From contig CM049319.1 in assembly GCA_026874595.1 (NCBI GenBank), positions 6,332,101 through 6,396,100 on the forward strand: a stretch of DNA of 64,000 nt, given 5' to 3'. Source of the DNA: Sipunculus nudus. Lineage: Eukaryota; Annelida; Sipuncula; Golfingiida; Sipunculidae. The notes under the pieces are model-generated. The model ran no database searches and was not told where the DNA came from. It saw nothing but the letters and a program-made list of their open reading frames with translations. Position numbers and translations under genes: made by a program. This document shows positions 51,646-63,497 of this stretch, one piece after another; position 1 is the stretch's first letter, and each line of letters opens with the position of its first letter.

Positions 51646-52771
51646 TTAAGAGAAAGGGGTAGCACCACAAAGCGGTGCCGAGATTGTCATTATAAGTCAA
51701 CCAGATCTATGAGCCATAGACAGAACAATGACTACCCGTTTTTGTCCTATTATCCTTGTATCTGTTATTTCTTTTTTATATGATTATGAATGATCTATTA
51801 ATTTAAGTTTCAAATATTTGACAAATCTTGTACCTGCAGACATTAATAATATAAAAGAACATACTGCATTTGTAAATTCTTGTAGTATGAGTAGTATAAT
51901 AACAAATTTTAATGATACGATATTGCGTTAATGTTATATTATTCAGTATTTTTACAACATTTTATTCACAGTGTAATATTAATCTTATATGCATAATCGA
52001 GGATTTCATATGTCAGAAAAAAGTCGTTTTACTCATGTATTTACGCCCAAAATAGGGCATCGTTATATTTCCGGATACATTTTTTTTCTATTACACCCTG
52101 GCACTATAGAGCCGCCACATATTTCAAGAAAACAAGAACAGGATCATCTTAATTTAAAAAAGGAATACAAAGACATTGTTGAAGCAAACAAAAGGATGAT
52201 TATTCACCGCGATGAATAATAGGATTGTTGCTAAATTTTCCCTGGAGGGATTATGTTTTGATATATATAGGCACTAGCTTAGGTATTTTCTGCTCTGTGA
52301 GTGGGGATGCACAAATGTTGCTCGTATATTATTGTGGTAATTTCGCTTATTACCATGCATAATGCGTATTTACGACTGGGCTTGAAACCGTTTTTCCTCC
52401 AGCACTTAAAAGAAAGTCCTTAGGCAATAAACAATTCACCGACGCTGGGCCTAATGAGCTTATACCTGTCACCTAATTAGTTTTGTTACCACGAGAAACT
52501 TTCGTGCTAACTCCGGCTCTTACGGGTGATGGGACCCGCAAAAGTGAACGAAAAAAATCCCAACGGCCTGCAATCAATATTTGAAACGGAAGCAGACGAC
52601 ACCAGTAGCACCATAGTGAAAGTCAATATGGCTACCTAGCAGGGAGCGGAGTGTGACGTACTACAGTATTTTACCCAAAACAGGTGCAACAACTCATGAA
52701 ATAACACAAGCACTGAAAATGTCTCCCGAAGTTTCTTGCGCAGAGCAATAATAGGGTATTTCATGTATAAC

Positions 52772-52858
<87 letters not shown>

Positions 52859-52948
52859 GAGCCTTTAATGATGAAAACCCAACTGCTCGCTTCATGAAAC
52901 AAAGTATTCCAGAGGGGGCGTAAGGGGGGGGGGGGATGGGGCAGGAAA
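51646..52948. other. Sequence upstream of exon 1b (putative promoter side) and intron for isoform 1a
   Basis: For the minus-strand gene, this lies upstream of exon 1b. I see no unambiguous TATA or initiator. It contains a long (TA)n tract at 52778-52855 and a 76-codon plus-strand frame (51989-52219) of unknown meaning. Confidence 0.5.
52778..52855. repeat. (TA)n microsatellite
   Basis: The longest TA tract in the window, about 38 units. Confidence 0.97.
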
Positions 52949-52950
52949 TA

Positions 52951-53126
52951 CAGAAACCTCTTGTAAAACGACCACCCATGGGACTGGCCAAAAGTGGTCT
53001 TAATTCACAGGTGATCTTAATAGACAGGTCATTATAACCAAAGTGAACACTTTTTGTTTAATCAATTTTTGTCTTAATAGACAGGTGGTCTTACTAGACA
53101 AATTGTCTTTATGACAGGTTCCACTG
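52951..53126. mobile_element. ~176-bp MITE with TA flanks
   Basis: The left end reads CAGAAACCTCTTGTAAAACG ACC; the right end, read inward, is CAGTGGAACCTGTCATAAAG AC. TA flanks both ends (52949-52950, 53127-53128). Internal GTGGTCTTAATTCACAGGTG and GTCTTAATAGACAGGTGGTC repeats are typical of a very widespread invertebrate MITE family whose ends start TACAGTGGAACCTC. No transposase is present. Confidence 0.7.
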
Positions 53127-53128
53127 TA

Positions 53129-56100
53129 TACCCCGAAACATCATCTTGTATATGTTTAGGGTTTTATGGAATAAATTTAATTTAAATATGCCAGAAAACG
53201 CCGACCTGTTCGTTTCGTTTGTATCTGCATGAACCGACCACCTTAGCTTACATTGTTTATCCGTTTGTCAACATTGCCGTGTTTACTGTCAGCTTTTATA
53301 GATAAACAAGTTCATACGTCCGTCACAGAGGCGTTATAAGAACTTCTCCTAACAGGAATAACCTAGTGTTATGTACCCACAGTAAGCCAGAAATCACAAA
53401 GGAAAATTCTGTGTGATAGGTAGATCAAATTGATAGGTATATTAAATTGAAAAGCAAGCTAAAGTATTCCCCTAGACAAAAAGTGACGGCTTGGCTCATA
53501 AAAAGGTTTATATGTCTTCCACGTCGTTTCTTTTACGATATAAAAGAAAACAACAGCTTTCCTCAATCACACCTGAAGAAAAATATTTTTTAATTCATGA
53601 ATTGTACCGTTTTTGGCTAATATATCAGGTCTCTGTTCCATCCTCGCCTAAACTATCTTTCAGTAGATGATGCTTTCTTACTTTTTTCTGAATCTTGATA
53701 GTTAATCAAATTATACGCGTGGTGGCGTAAGGGCGCTCGAGTCCACTTCTGACCGCCCTCCTCGCTTAGAGTCCTGGCCAAAGTCTTTACCACAAATTTG
53801 GACTCTCATCATTCATAAGTGATTGGGTACTGCTCACGTCGTATGCAATCGACGAGCGATAATTACCAGTCCCCCCCCCCCGCTCGTGACTGAGCTATTT
53901 GAAGTGTACGACCTTGGTAATAAGGTCAAGGTTAAAATAAATACCAGGTGCAAATCTGTGACATACGAGTAATAGCCTGCTTAAATTTCACCTTTCGACA
54001 ATCATCGATGTTTTAGATCGAGGACAAACAGAAAACGGCAGAGGAAAGAGAGGAAATAAAAAAATAGCACTAGGAGTACCAAAGTAGATACCAACGCAGG
54101 TCCATCCATTTTTTCAGCCTCCAATGCGGCCTGGACCCCCCTTTTCCTTTGTTTAGGTTTTTTACTAGTTCTGAGTTGGACTCTTCCTTTTCCTAAATCC
54201 TAGATCCACCCCTTCGTTTGCATGCTCCCCCAGAGGGCTGTGAAATATCATACATGAAAGAACAGTCCCTAAAAAAGACCATGAAGGCAAAGTGTAAACC
54301 AGCCTTATATCACTGGCACCTCACGGACTCTTAGTTCCCCAAGATGGCACATTATTAAACGGCATGTATATATATATATATATATTGACGGATGAAAGGT
54401 AATTTCATGAAAAACACCACCCCTGGTCGCATCATGACGAAAATAACAGAAGGGAAAAGGGAAAATTAAAATTATAATTTTAAAATTTTTCAATCATCTT
54501 AAAACGACAGATGAATTATGACTCTAGTTGGTAAAGATTAAACTGAATAAAATATAATAATAGGAGTCAATGGCCAGTGAAGCACCCAGTTTAATGATAA
54601 TGAGGACTATTTGGAATACAATAGTTCCCGATGCAAAAACTAAATGGTGATGAGGAGCAATTTCGGCAAGTGGTATTTTAATGAATGGCGCTATTGAAAC
54701 ACCTCAATGGGAATTTTCCATTTCTGCTGTGAATGGCTGATGATCCACTTAATGTATGGACGAGCACCTTGGGTACCTATGCATAATCACGTGGTTAATT
54801 ACGGAGAATAAACAAATTACGATTAAGGATTTTTGCTGAAACTTTGCGGACTTTGTAAATTTATTCCTGGTTGACAAAAAATGTGACCGCATATTCCTTG
54901 AATGCCTCCGCTAATCCCAACTAAAAACACGGCACCGTATAATAATTTGCATAAAAGCATTATAATGGACGGTCTGTGCGACCACCGGTAAGTGCTCCCT
55001 TAACATTCCCTAATCTCTCGCTAGTTATAGAGTGCATCGATATCTGTGGTGTACATAATTTGTTTCAGTGCTGGACCAGTAGCCGACCAGCATTGGTTAA
55101 GAGTAAAAAGCCTTTTCTCATTAGTACAAATAAAATACGTCTCATCAGCTTTTCATTTCAACATTTCGCAGCCCTATACAGATTTATTATTTATGAATTC
55201 CCTCCCCACGAGTCCAATGCATGCTCGCGTGCATCACCCTTGATATTTCACCCTAATTTAACAATGATGCACGTGTTTATTATACCCCTTTTAACAGAAT
55301 ATCTATAAGTCCATGGTAATGCCTGTCTTGCAGTCGGCACCGTCACCATTCCTTCGCAGATAACGGTATTTTTATGCATGTTTGCTGACTTGAATAGATT
55401 ATACATGTTTCATGAGGCCGAAATAACAGGTCTGGGTTCAACAAGCGTTAAGGTTCGTAATATCTCTGCACTTGGGTCAATCTGTATGCGACACAGAGCT
55501 CTCTCTCGCTGCATAAATAGGAGAAGAAATTGGCCAAATGGAGTTTAAAATGATAATTTGACACCTGCGAGTTGTCTTGGTTACACGCGCTCATAAATGA
55601 AATGTCATCTTTATTCCGTGGAAGCCATGGTGACACGTTTATGAATAATTACCGGAATGACTGAAATAACGATAACCTGTCATCTGTCACCTCGGGGCGG
55701 CCGGAAAGAAAAATAACGGCCGCATTATGGGTTTATGCAGCAGTCATAACCGTTCCGTATGAAACTTTTATTTCAAGGTCGTATTTCGAATCCTCAGAAC
55801 TCGCCAGTTCAATACGGGTATTTATGAAAGGTGAATGAAACTTTCAAGGCCACACAAAGCCACAGATCAAAGTTTAACCGTTATTATTGCCCAAAATAGG
55901 GGGAATGTGTTTAGTTGGCGATCATAGATCGCATTAGGCATATTTTATAGATTCTTGCCTTTGCTCTGCATATTTAAGCCAAACAATTGAATGTGGATCT
56001 TTTTGACATAACAGGTTGACTAGACATAGAATTACTGTCTTTAAGGAACGACCGAAAGGTAGAAGCAAACACAGATAATCCCTACATTAGATTTAAAGAC

Positions 56101-58392
56101 AAAATTATTGAGCCATGAAATGTATTTGCTACCCTGATTTAATAATATGTTTGAAATAGAATGATATTGCACAGAACACATATGTAGAACACATACACGT
56201 CAAAAGATCCGGTCAAACTAAAACACTGCAGTGTAATATTCAATATTCATAAAATGGTAGCTTAAATCGAACTTATGCTGGATCTATTTGCCTACTTCAA
56301 TTAACTAAGATTTCATATATGATCATAATTTGCAAAAACGACAAGTCATATTTTTCTCGTGAGTTACTCGTTTTCTCTTGTGTTTGAAGAATATAATGAA
56401 TCTCTGCAATCATGGTTGATATCTAAAGCTAACCAGCTATTTCCTTATCATAATCTATAAATTGTATATTCCAAGTGTATGTCTATAATTTCTTGTCGGA
56501 AAAGTAATATTATGATTCCTCTCTCCAATGATAAAGCGAGACACAATAACCTCTCTAGGTATAATTTAATCTAAATACTCTTAACACATACGCCTCTCTG
56601 TATTAAACAGGAAAGGAAGCGTGCTTCGAAAAATATCAGAAAAACGTATTCTGGCTTAAGGGAGACATTGGAACAATGCTTCAAACATACAAAAAACCTG
56701 CTAGGAAAATTCTAGTCAAACCTACCCAAGGGACACTGCGACGGAACCGTCGGACTCAAAAGAACCTAAGAACTAAGACTCAGTGGGAATACAAAGAAAC
56801 ATGTGATGAATGCCCGGCTGCCTCAGTGATTTATTTTATTAGAAATACCGATACCCTGGCACAGCGCGTGGGGAAACTGTTATTGAGAGCAACCGTTAAT
56901 CTCCTCTGAAAAAAAAAATCTGTCTTGGATTCCAATTCAGTAAATTGGGACTGAATTTCAGCTAAATCTATTTATATCATAGCGAACCCCGAGATCGGAT
57001 TTTAGAACCTTAAGTTATATGCATTGCAAACTTGGAGGTAAGAACCTGAAACTTGATCGGGAATATGTAGCCCGAGACACAGCCTAAGTATAATTTCCAT
57101 CATCTTCTAGAAAGCAGCCCTGCCCATGTCGTGTCGCACTTTGGGCAAATGGTTCGCCAGCATCTAAGCATGATGAGATCAAAACCAAAACTGCATTACG
57201 GCCCAGCGTAAAAGCTTTTCAAATAGAAAATGTTGCTCTGTGCAATGCTATAAATGCCCCATACATTATGAAAAATCTGAAACGCTTGAAACAATAGCGA
57301 CTTCGCTCAGCTCAGAAGGTCCGGCAAAGGTAAAAATAAAAAAAGATAAAAATACTGGCTCTTAAATCGACAATCGCTTACGCCCAAGAGAGAAAATGTT
57401 TAAACCTAAACAGAGCCTTATCGCCAAGAGGCAAGATATATTTCTTTGTCAAAGGTAAATTCAAAACTCTTCCGGACCACGATCCTTTCCAAAAGAGAGA
57501 AAAAAGAAACTTCGCCTGAAGAATAACTTCTCCACCTAAATATCTGAAAATAATAATTTCCCAAAACCTGACAGCTGACAGTGTTAAAGTTTATATTGGA
57601 TTGTTATCTTCTAACATTGTCCATCAGTGTTTTAGTCCACGCTTTCCGGGTGCTAGTTGGAGTCCTGGCTAGTCGAATCAAGTCCAAATCTGCCTTTAAC
57701 GAATCCGAATCTTTCAGAAACCGAATCAAAGTTCGGGTCTACTAAAAATATAATTATAATAAAATGCATAAATGGGACTCATGATGTATATGTGAGATGA
57801 TCATGTGTATATTCATGTTAGTTGATTTTTTATTATCAGTTTTGAATTACATTAAGGTAGAGGCCCGTCATATAAGGAAAATAGGAGAACATACCATTTG
57901 GGTTTATAAAAAGATTCCATGGCCAGGTAAATCATACCAAATAGGTTTCGGAATATTCTGTATGTGGTATGTACATAGACAGCTTTGTGGTTTGTTTTTC
58001 AGCCTTAATACCTTGGATTACAAATTTGCTGTATTTGTCCCGAAATGAATTACCTAGCATGATTTTCCGAATCCTAGCCTCAGTGTCGAAATCTGTGCAC
58101 AAGTCCGATTCCAGTTCAAGTCAGAGACAGAGTTCAAGTAAAGATTTGGAAATGTAACTGCATCAATATCGTCTGTGTCGATTAAATAATACAACATAAG
58201 TTCCTCTCTTTGGGTTTAACTGATCTTTTAGAAGCAGTTTATTGGTCAATAGAGAAGGTATATTTAAGTTAGCATGATTGCATTACAACATATGGTAATA
58301 CAAGAATTTCTCAATTGAAAGACTGTGTAGGCCAGTGCCTCAACAATATTTGTGTAAGCAAGATTGAACTGCTTGTGTTCTCTTGGTCTTGT
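53129..58392. other. Non-coding stretch between the MITE and the hAT-like element
   Basis: It contains a C-run near 53871-53880 and a short (TA)n at 54365-54386. Open frames such as 54976-55308 (+) and 56676-56909 (+) are short and unrecognised. No gene is supported. Confidence 0.6.
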
Positions 58393-58400
58393 ATGGGTTC

Positions 58401-59638
58401 TAGGGCCTTGCACAGGCCAAGAAATTGAACCCGCACCCGCCCCGCATCAGGCCCTGTCCGCCCGCAGCCCGCCCCGCTATTAAAGAAAAAAAATCAGCCC
58501 GCCCCGCACCGCAGTTACTATGATTCTTTCAGCCCGCACCCGCCCCGCCCGCATTTTTCGAGTTTTCAGCCCGCAGTCTAGCCCGCAAACGTATAAAAAG
58601 TTTTACCATCCAATGGTTTACATATCAAGAATATTTTACAGCCCAAATATCAGCCATGCTTATTATTAATATATAAGACATATTTGATGATTGAAATGAA
58701 AAATTAATTTCAATACGTTTTAGCAATGATTTATGCCAAATCCATTATATATTTTAAAAGGCATATTTGATTGCTTATAATTGGATTTAATATATACATA
58801 TTTATTACCATACCTAAAACATTTCATACCTTTCATATTTTACAACACTTTGGTTTTCTTGTGTCTGTTTTTATTAACATTTATAAGAATTAAAGTAAAA
58901 AAGAATATTTCTTCAAAGAATGCGTACCAAAAAATACCCGTGGAAATGGTATTGGCTAACCACACAGTATCAAACTACTGAGATGTGTTTGCTGGTTAAA
59001 ATCTTTTCAGCCATAATCGGCTAATTAGCTGAAATGGAGACTAATGAGACGGTCAAAGGAGTAAGGAGGAACTCTCACGGATGTGGCTTTAGTTTCAGGA
59101 TGTTATGCTGTGCCCAAGCAGGCATTAGACCAGCCAGTGGTCAATGTCAGTTACACTTAGACAGCACATAGAGTTACAAATAGATAGGGAGTCCACCTTA
59201 TAGGATTTGTGCAGTTCTAGGTCAATTAAGTCACCTAAACAGCCAGCTGTAGCCACACAGTGATCAAAGGTAATCATCCCCTTGGTTCACTCCCAGCCAT
59301 ATTATGTAATATGTGAGACCTGACACAAGTACAGGGTTACAGCTGATATATAAACAACATCAGGCCAGGTACCCTTGTACGAAGTTATGGCCAGCTCCCA
59401 CTGCAAGGACAATTGTCTAAAATCTAGAATTTAAATTAATGATGCATCATCTATTTTGTTTAACTAATTGACTGTATACCTAGAAAAAAAAATATTGCAT
59501 AGTGTTGTTACAACTGTTAGTGTAAGGGGTTAACAGGAATGATTAAAACTTGTTCATATTTATCTTTTCATTTTACCATTTTTCACTACCTTAAATCATG
59601 AGGGGGCCCTCTCAAGTCTCGCCCCGCGCAGGGCCCTA
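58401..59638. mobile_element. 1.24-kb hAT-like non-autonomous transposon
   Basis: The left end TAGGGCCTTGCACAGGCC and the right end read inward, TAGGGCCCTGCGCGGGGC, match at most positions over 22 bp, nearly all differences being transitions. The element is flanked by 8-bp near-duplications, ATGGGTTC (58393-58400) and ATGGATCC (59639-59646). Eight-bp target duplications and TAGGG/CAGGG ends are hAT hallmarks. The left subterminal region (58429-58590) is packed with CCCGCCC/GCCCGC words, a plausible transposase-binding array. No transposase frame is preserved inside. Confidence 0.8.
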
Positions 59639-60144
59639 ATGGATCCACAGCTTACATGTCTGATTTTTTTTTCTTTTCTTTTTATTCTAATATTTATTGA
59701 AAATTAAATTAAATTGTTGAATTTAAACAAAAGAAAAACACAAGGAGCATGTATCTGAACATCTTCGTCCCTCACACAGATTTTTAACAAGGACTTGGTG
59801 ATCAATGTACAATTTCTTCCACTGTGCCGTACTGTGTACAGCTCAAAGTGTTCCTTAAACGCTTTATTTGAGCTGTTGGATCAATTTGAGGTACTTCATC
59901 ACAGAGACCTTCTCTCTCTATTTTAACGATCGTGAGGAGAATATACAGATATTCCACAATTTACGTCATACAGTTTGCATGAGATTCCCTACATTCGTCT
60001 TGAATACAAGACATCACTGAATCATCATTACTTCATCTTCGCGAAGGTAGGGGGCAACAACCCATCTCCTCTACTCACACGTTGACCCACCTGTCATGTT
60101 GATCGTATTTACTGCCATCTGACGGTTAAAGTACAAATTAATTT

Positions 60145-60223
60145 AATATCACAAGTTCAAATTGAGATCATATCGTAATGGATTGTTTTGGGCATCTTGG
60201 TCCGACTACATAAAAGTAAAAAC
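60145..60223 (+). repeat. 79-bp direct repeat, copy A
   Basis: It contains ATATCACAAGTTCAAATT and TATCGTAATGGATTGT, then CTTGGTCCGACTACATAAAA. It matches copy B at 60763-60841 with about seven differences. Confidence 0.9.
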
Positions 60224-60762
60224 TGGCTTTCCATTGGGTTATATTCGCTTTCACGGGGTTTTTCCAAACTGCTGTTATCTAAACGCATTATAGCAGCCAT
60301 TAAAAGTTTCCTTAGGCCCAGCATAAGGGACAGGTCTAAGACGTCCTTTTAACTAAGTAATCCAGGCGCGTCCACTGAGGTAAGGTCTTCCTTACGCGAA
60401 ACCGCGATGGTCTTCTTGGTCAAATGAACAATGGCGGCCCATGCGCCCAAATTAAACTGTCGACTGTTCTTGGTTGGTTTTGAAGACATCCTTTTTTCCG
60501 TCTGCCATCTTGTGATGCTGTGTGGTACGCGTATTAAAACAAGTGAAGACTAAAAATAATATACAGTAGAATGATTGACTTAAAAACGGGGCGTGGACAA
60601 CTCCACAACACTCAAAGCAGTTGACAAGCGGAAAAGTGCTTAATGCTAGCAATGCATGAAGACGTGGCCCAGGCAACTGGAGGTGCGTGTGCAACTGCCC
60701 TTACGCTCGCGTGTACAGCAACAGTATAAACACAATTAAAACCAAGTCTTAATTTATCGTTT

Positions 60763-60841
60763 TATATCACAAGTTCAAATTTGGACTATATCGTAATGGA
60801 TTGTAATGGGCGTCTTGGTCCGACTACATAAAAGTAAAAAC
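60763..60841 (+). repeat. 79-bp direct repeat, copy B
   Basis: Second copy of the 60145 repeat in the same orientation, 618 bp downstream. Confidence 0.9.
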
Positions 60842-61392
60842 AAACGTGCATTTGAGAAGTGGAAGTGCTTTTGCTTTAACAATGAACATGTGCTTGGTTA
60901 AATGATTAGTGACATCGCAGTACTTACTCGCGTAATTAAAGGAAACATTAAAGGAAACTGTCAGAGACGTATACTGTACAACCCATCATCAAAACTGGTG
61001 GTTTTGATTGTCTCTTGCTATGCGTAATCTTTCCACTGACAATTAAGCAAACAAACAGGGGGTAAAAACATAACCTCTATGATGGAGATAACTATTGTCC
61101 TTAGTAAATATATGGTCATTACCTCAACGGACGGAGGGTATGTTCTCATCCGTGTTTCTACATTCCATTTTACTTTGTCGAAAGCGATAGAAGCACACAT
61201 TCAAACGGATGTAAATCCACATATGGAAGCAGGACTTTTGTCTATTTGTACATATTTCTACTAATGGATAATGGCTACTGCCATTTACATCTGACGGGAA
61301 AAAATTGACAAACAGTATTAAGACTGGTTCGTCCCGGGGCAAAGGTCCTTGATTATATGTGTGAAATTGTCCCGGCTGACAGGCTGAAGTTG

Positions 61393-61393
<1 letters not shown>

Positions 61394-61474
<81 letters not shown>
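61394..61474. repeat. (CT)n microsatellite
   Basis: CT tract with occasional TTT interruptions. Confidence 0.95.
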
Positions 61475-61476
<2 letters not shown>

Positions 61477-62584
61477 GCACTCTAGTTATTTATTATGAAA
61501 TGCTTAAATCATTCCTCGGGTATGAGAAGTTCTATGAAAGAGTACTCGTGATGGCCTGCGTTTAAGCCGTTATATATGTAGTTATAAAATAAGTTTATGA
61601 ATTCTATAGTTAACAGATTATGATGTTCTTGCGCTAAAAGTATCAAAGCACCCCGTCCTTTATATTGCCAAATTCAATTCAAGCTAGTATACCTTTTAGT
61701 TTGCGACTAGCATATGACGACTGAAAGGAAAAAGTCTTACATACTCCTTTATGTTTATCTGTACTCACTGTTTCATTTTTTTAATAAACCAAAGATCATG
61801 CATCCATTCTGACTGATATAAATTACTAGAAACAGAAAGTGACACTCGCTTACTTAAATTGATAGTAATTACAAATAATACCAAAAATAAAATTTAAATT
61901 AATATTAATTAATTTAATAATTATTCAGCAGTATGGACAAGCACAGGAATGTGTGTTTGTCTAAGCATATGAAACACTTATTTGAATCGCTTCGTGCATT
62001 TTTCTCCCAATACTCTTTTAGTTCAATAATCTTTCAGGAGAGGGCAGCACTTTCAAGTTGGTCGGCCATGCAGCTGGTTGTTCCGCATTTCTACCCATCA
62101 TATACTTATGAGGCGATATGCGAGGTTTATTTGGCATAATAACTTTTTGTTATGCCTGGAAGCGAAATGATTCAGACTTACAATAAAATACTGAACCGTT
62201 GTATTGGATTAATAATAATCTATTATTGCCAGTCACTTGGGGGTCAAATGATTACAGCCATTTCCAGTCATGGAATGCATCTGCACGCACTGCGAAAATG
62301 GCGCCATTAAAATCACGTGGCTTATTCCGTTCAATTATTCATCGTCAGGAATCGAATACAGACCTATTAAGAAAGCTTAAATACCAATCAAATCTTCATT
62401 AAGGGTAATTCGACAAAGTCATTACGCTATAAAAAAAATGTGGGTTACCCCTGTGTAGCAATGAACAGAGAACTTTAATGGAAAAGCTCCCGCTGAGGAA
62501 TATGGTACAATAAAAGACAGCCGAAGGTTTTAATAGATCAGCTGATCTCATCTGAATGACAGGATTCAATTGATACTGTTACTA

Positions 62585-62587
<3 letters not shown>

Positions 62588-62666
<79 letters not shown>
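62588..62666. repeat. Compound (CT)n(CA)n microsatellite
   Basis: About 29 CT units run directly into about 10 CA units. Confidence 0.97.
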
Positions 62667-63374
62667 AATTAGATGACATTTTCAAATAAAAGGCAAACAC
62701 AAATGCGTTTGAAATATACTTTAGCTATTGTGTTCGGTGGCCAAAGCAGCATTTGACCTTCAGTGTCAAAGCTGATTGTAAGAAGGTATAATAAGATCAA
62801 CATTTATTTCATCTATATTTTTTAATAACGTTCAGTATATGCCATAAAACTCGGGTTAATATATAAGTGAAAATATTGGTTAAAATAAATGTTGACAAAA
62901 TTTATTTTTCGACTTTGATCACTGACCATGATGATCAAATGCTCATTAAGACTCGGAGGTAAGAACTCAAGAAATCAGGCCGAGTCCATGACGAGTGCAG
63001 TTGCTTTAAATCTTTGTCACATATTTAAAACAATTTATATACATGTGTGAACTAACAAAATATTACAAGGAAACGACTTTATATCCCAAAATGCATCTGG
63101 AGCTAAATGTAATTGAATATCAAGTAAAGAAATGTGTATAAACTAACATAAAAGTTCTTTTAGGTAATCGGACTTGGATTTGTTCAAGATAACTCAATGA
63201 TGGTGCAATCAGACTCGAACCTAAAGGACTCGGACTTGGAATTCGACTCCGGATCAGCTGGTTTCCTTCACATGTAGGGACTAGCCAATGCCACTATCTG
63301 AACCATCGAGAGTGCCCTGCATTAGTTATTATAACAACCTATGTAAACTTAATTATGAAAAAAAACCACTTTAC

Positions 63375-63497
63375 CTCGTCAGGGTAAGCCTCTTCCAGAG
63401 AGTACTGGTAATTAAGCCTTCCGTTTCCTATGTTGCCCTCTAGGTGGCGCCTTGATCTGCCCTTTGTGCTTGACTGGCGCGTAATAACTTGAATCAT
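63375..63497 (-). CDS. DPP6/10-like: Candidate first coding exon 1a of the DPP6/10-like gene (cytoplasmic N-terminus, 41 codons)
   Basis: The minus strand reads 41 open codons from MIQVITRQSS to EEAYPDE and ends in phase 0 at a GT donor (gtaaag, from 63374). The next in-family exon (9020-8906) begins with a whole codon, so the join reads ...YPDE|ELVGGN without a frame break. In vertebrate DPP6 and DPP10 the first exon also encodes a short variable cytoplasmic tail joined just before ELVGSN/ELGSN (family knowledge). The tail is basic (TRQSSTKGRSRRH), then acidic. An in-frame TGA lies 16 codons upstream with no other ATG between, which fixes this start if the exon is first. The -3 base of the ATG is A. 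The main doubt is the distance of about 54 kb to the next exon and the absence of homology in such tails. Confidence 0.65.

Larger units (their letters stand above)
59647..63374. other. Non-coding stretch between the hAT-like element and exon 1a
   Basis: It holds a 79-bp direct repeat pair (60145-60223, 60763-60841) and two (CT)n tracts (61394-61474, 62588-62646). Nothing resembles a gene. Confidence 0.65.

Noticed and set aside
52761-52991. Minus-strand frame with Ile-Tyr repeats
   Set aside because: It is a translated (TA)n microsatellite joined to flanking sequence.
53718-53890. Another tRNA-like head (TGGCGTAAGGG matches the A box)
   Set aside because: No convincing B box at the expected distance, so support is too weak to annotate.
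60452-60694. ATG GCA GAC GGA... (MADGKKDVFKTNQEQST) with a good Kozak context, considered as a third alternative first exon
   Set aside because: The frame hits TAA before any usable GT donor; the nearby GTAAGG donor lies beyond the stop.
61124-61480. 118-codon minus-strand frame beginning with Arg-Glu repeats
   Set aside because: The N-terminal half is a translated (CT)n microsatellite.
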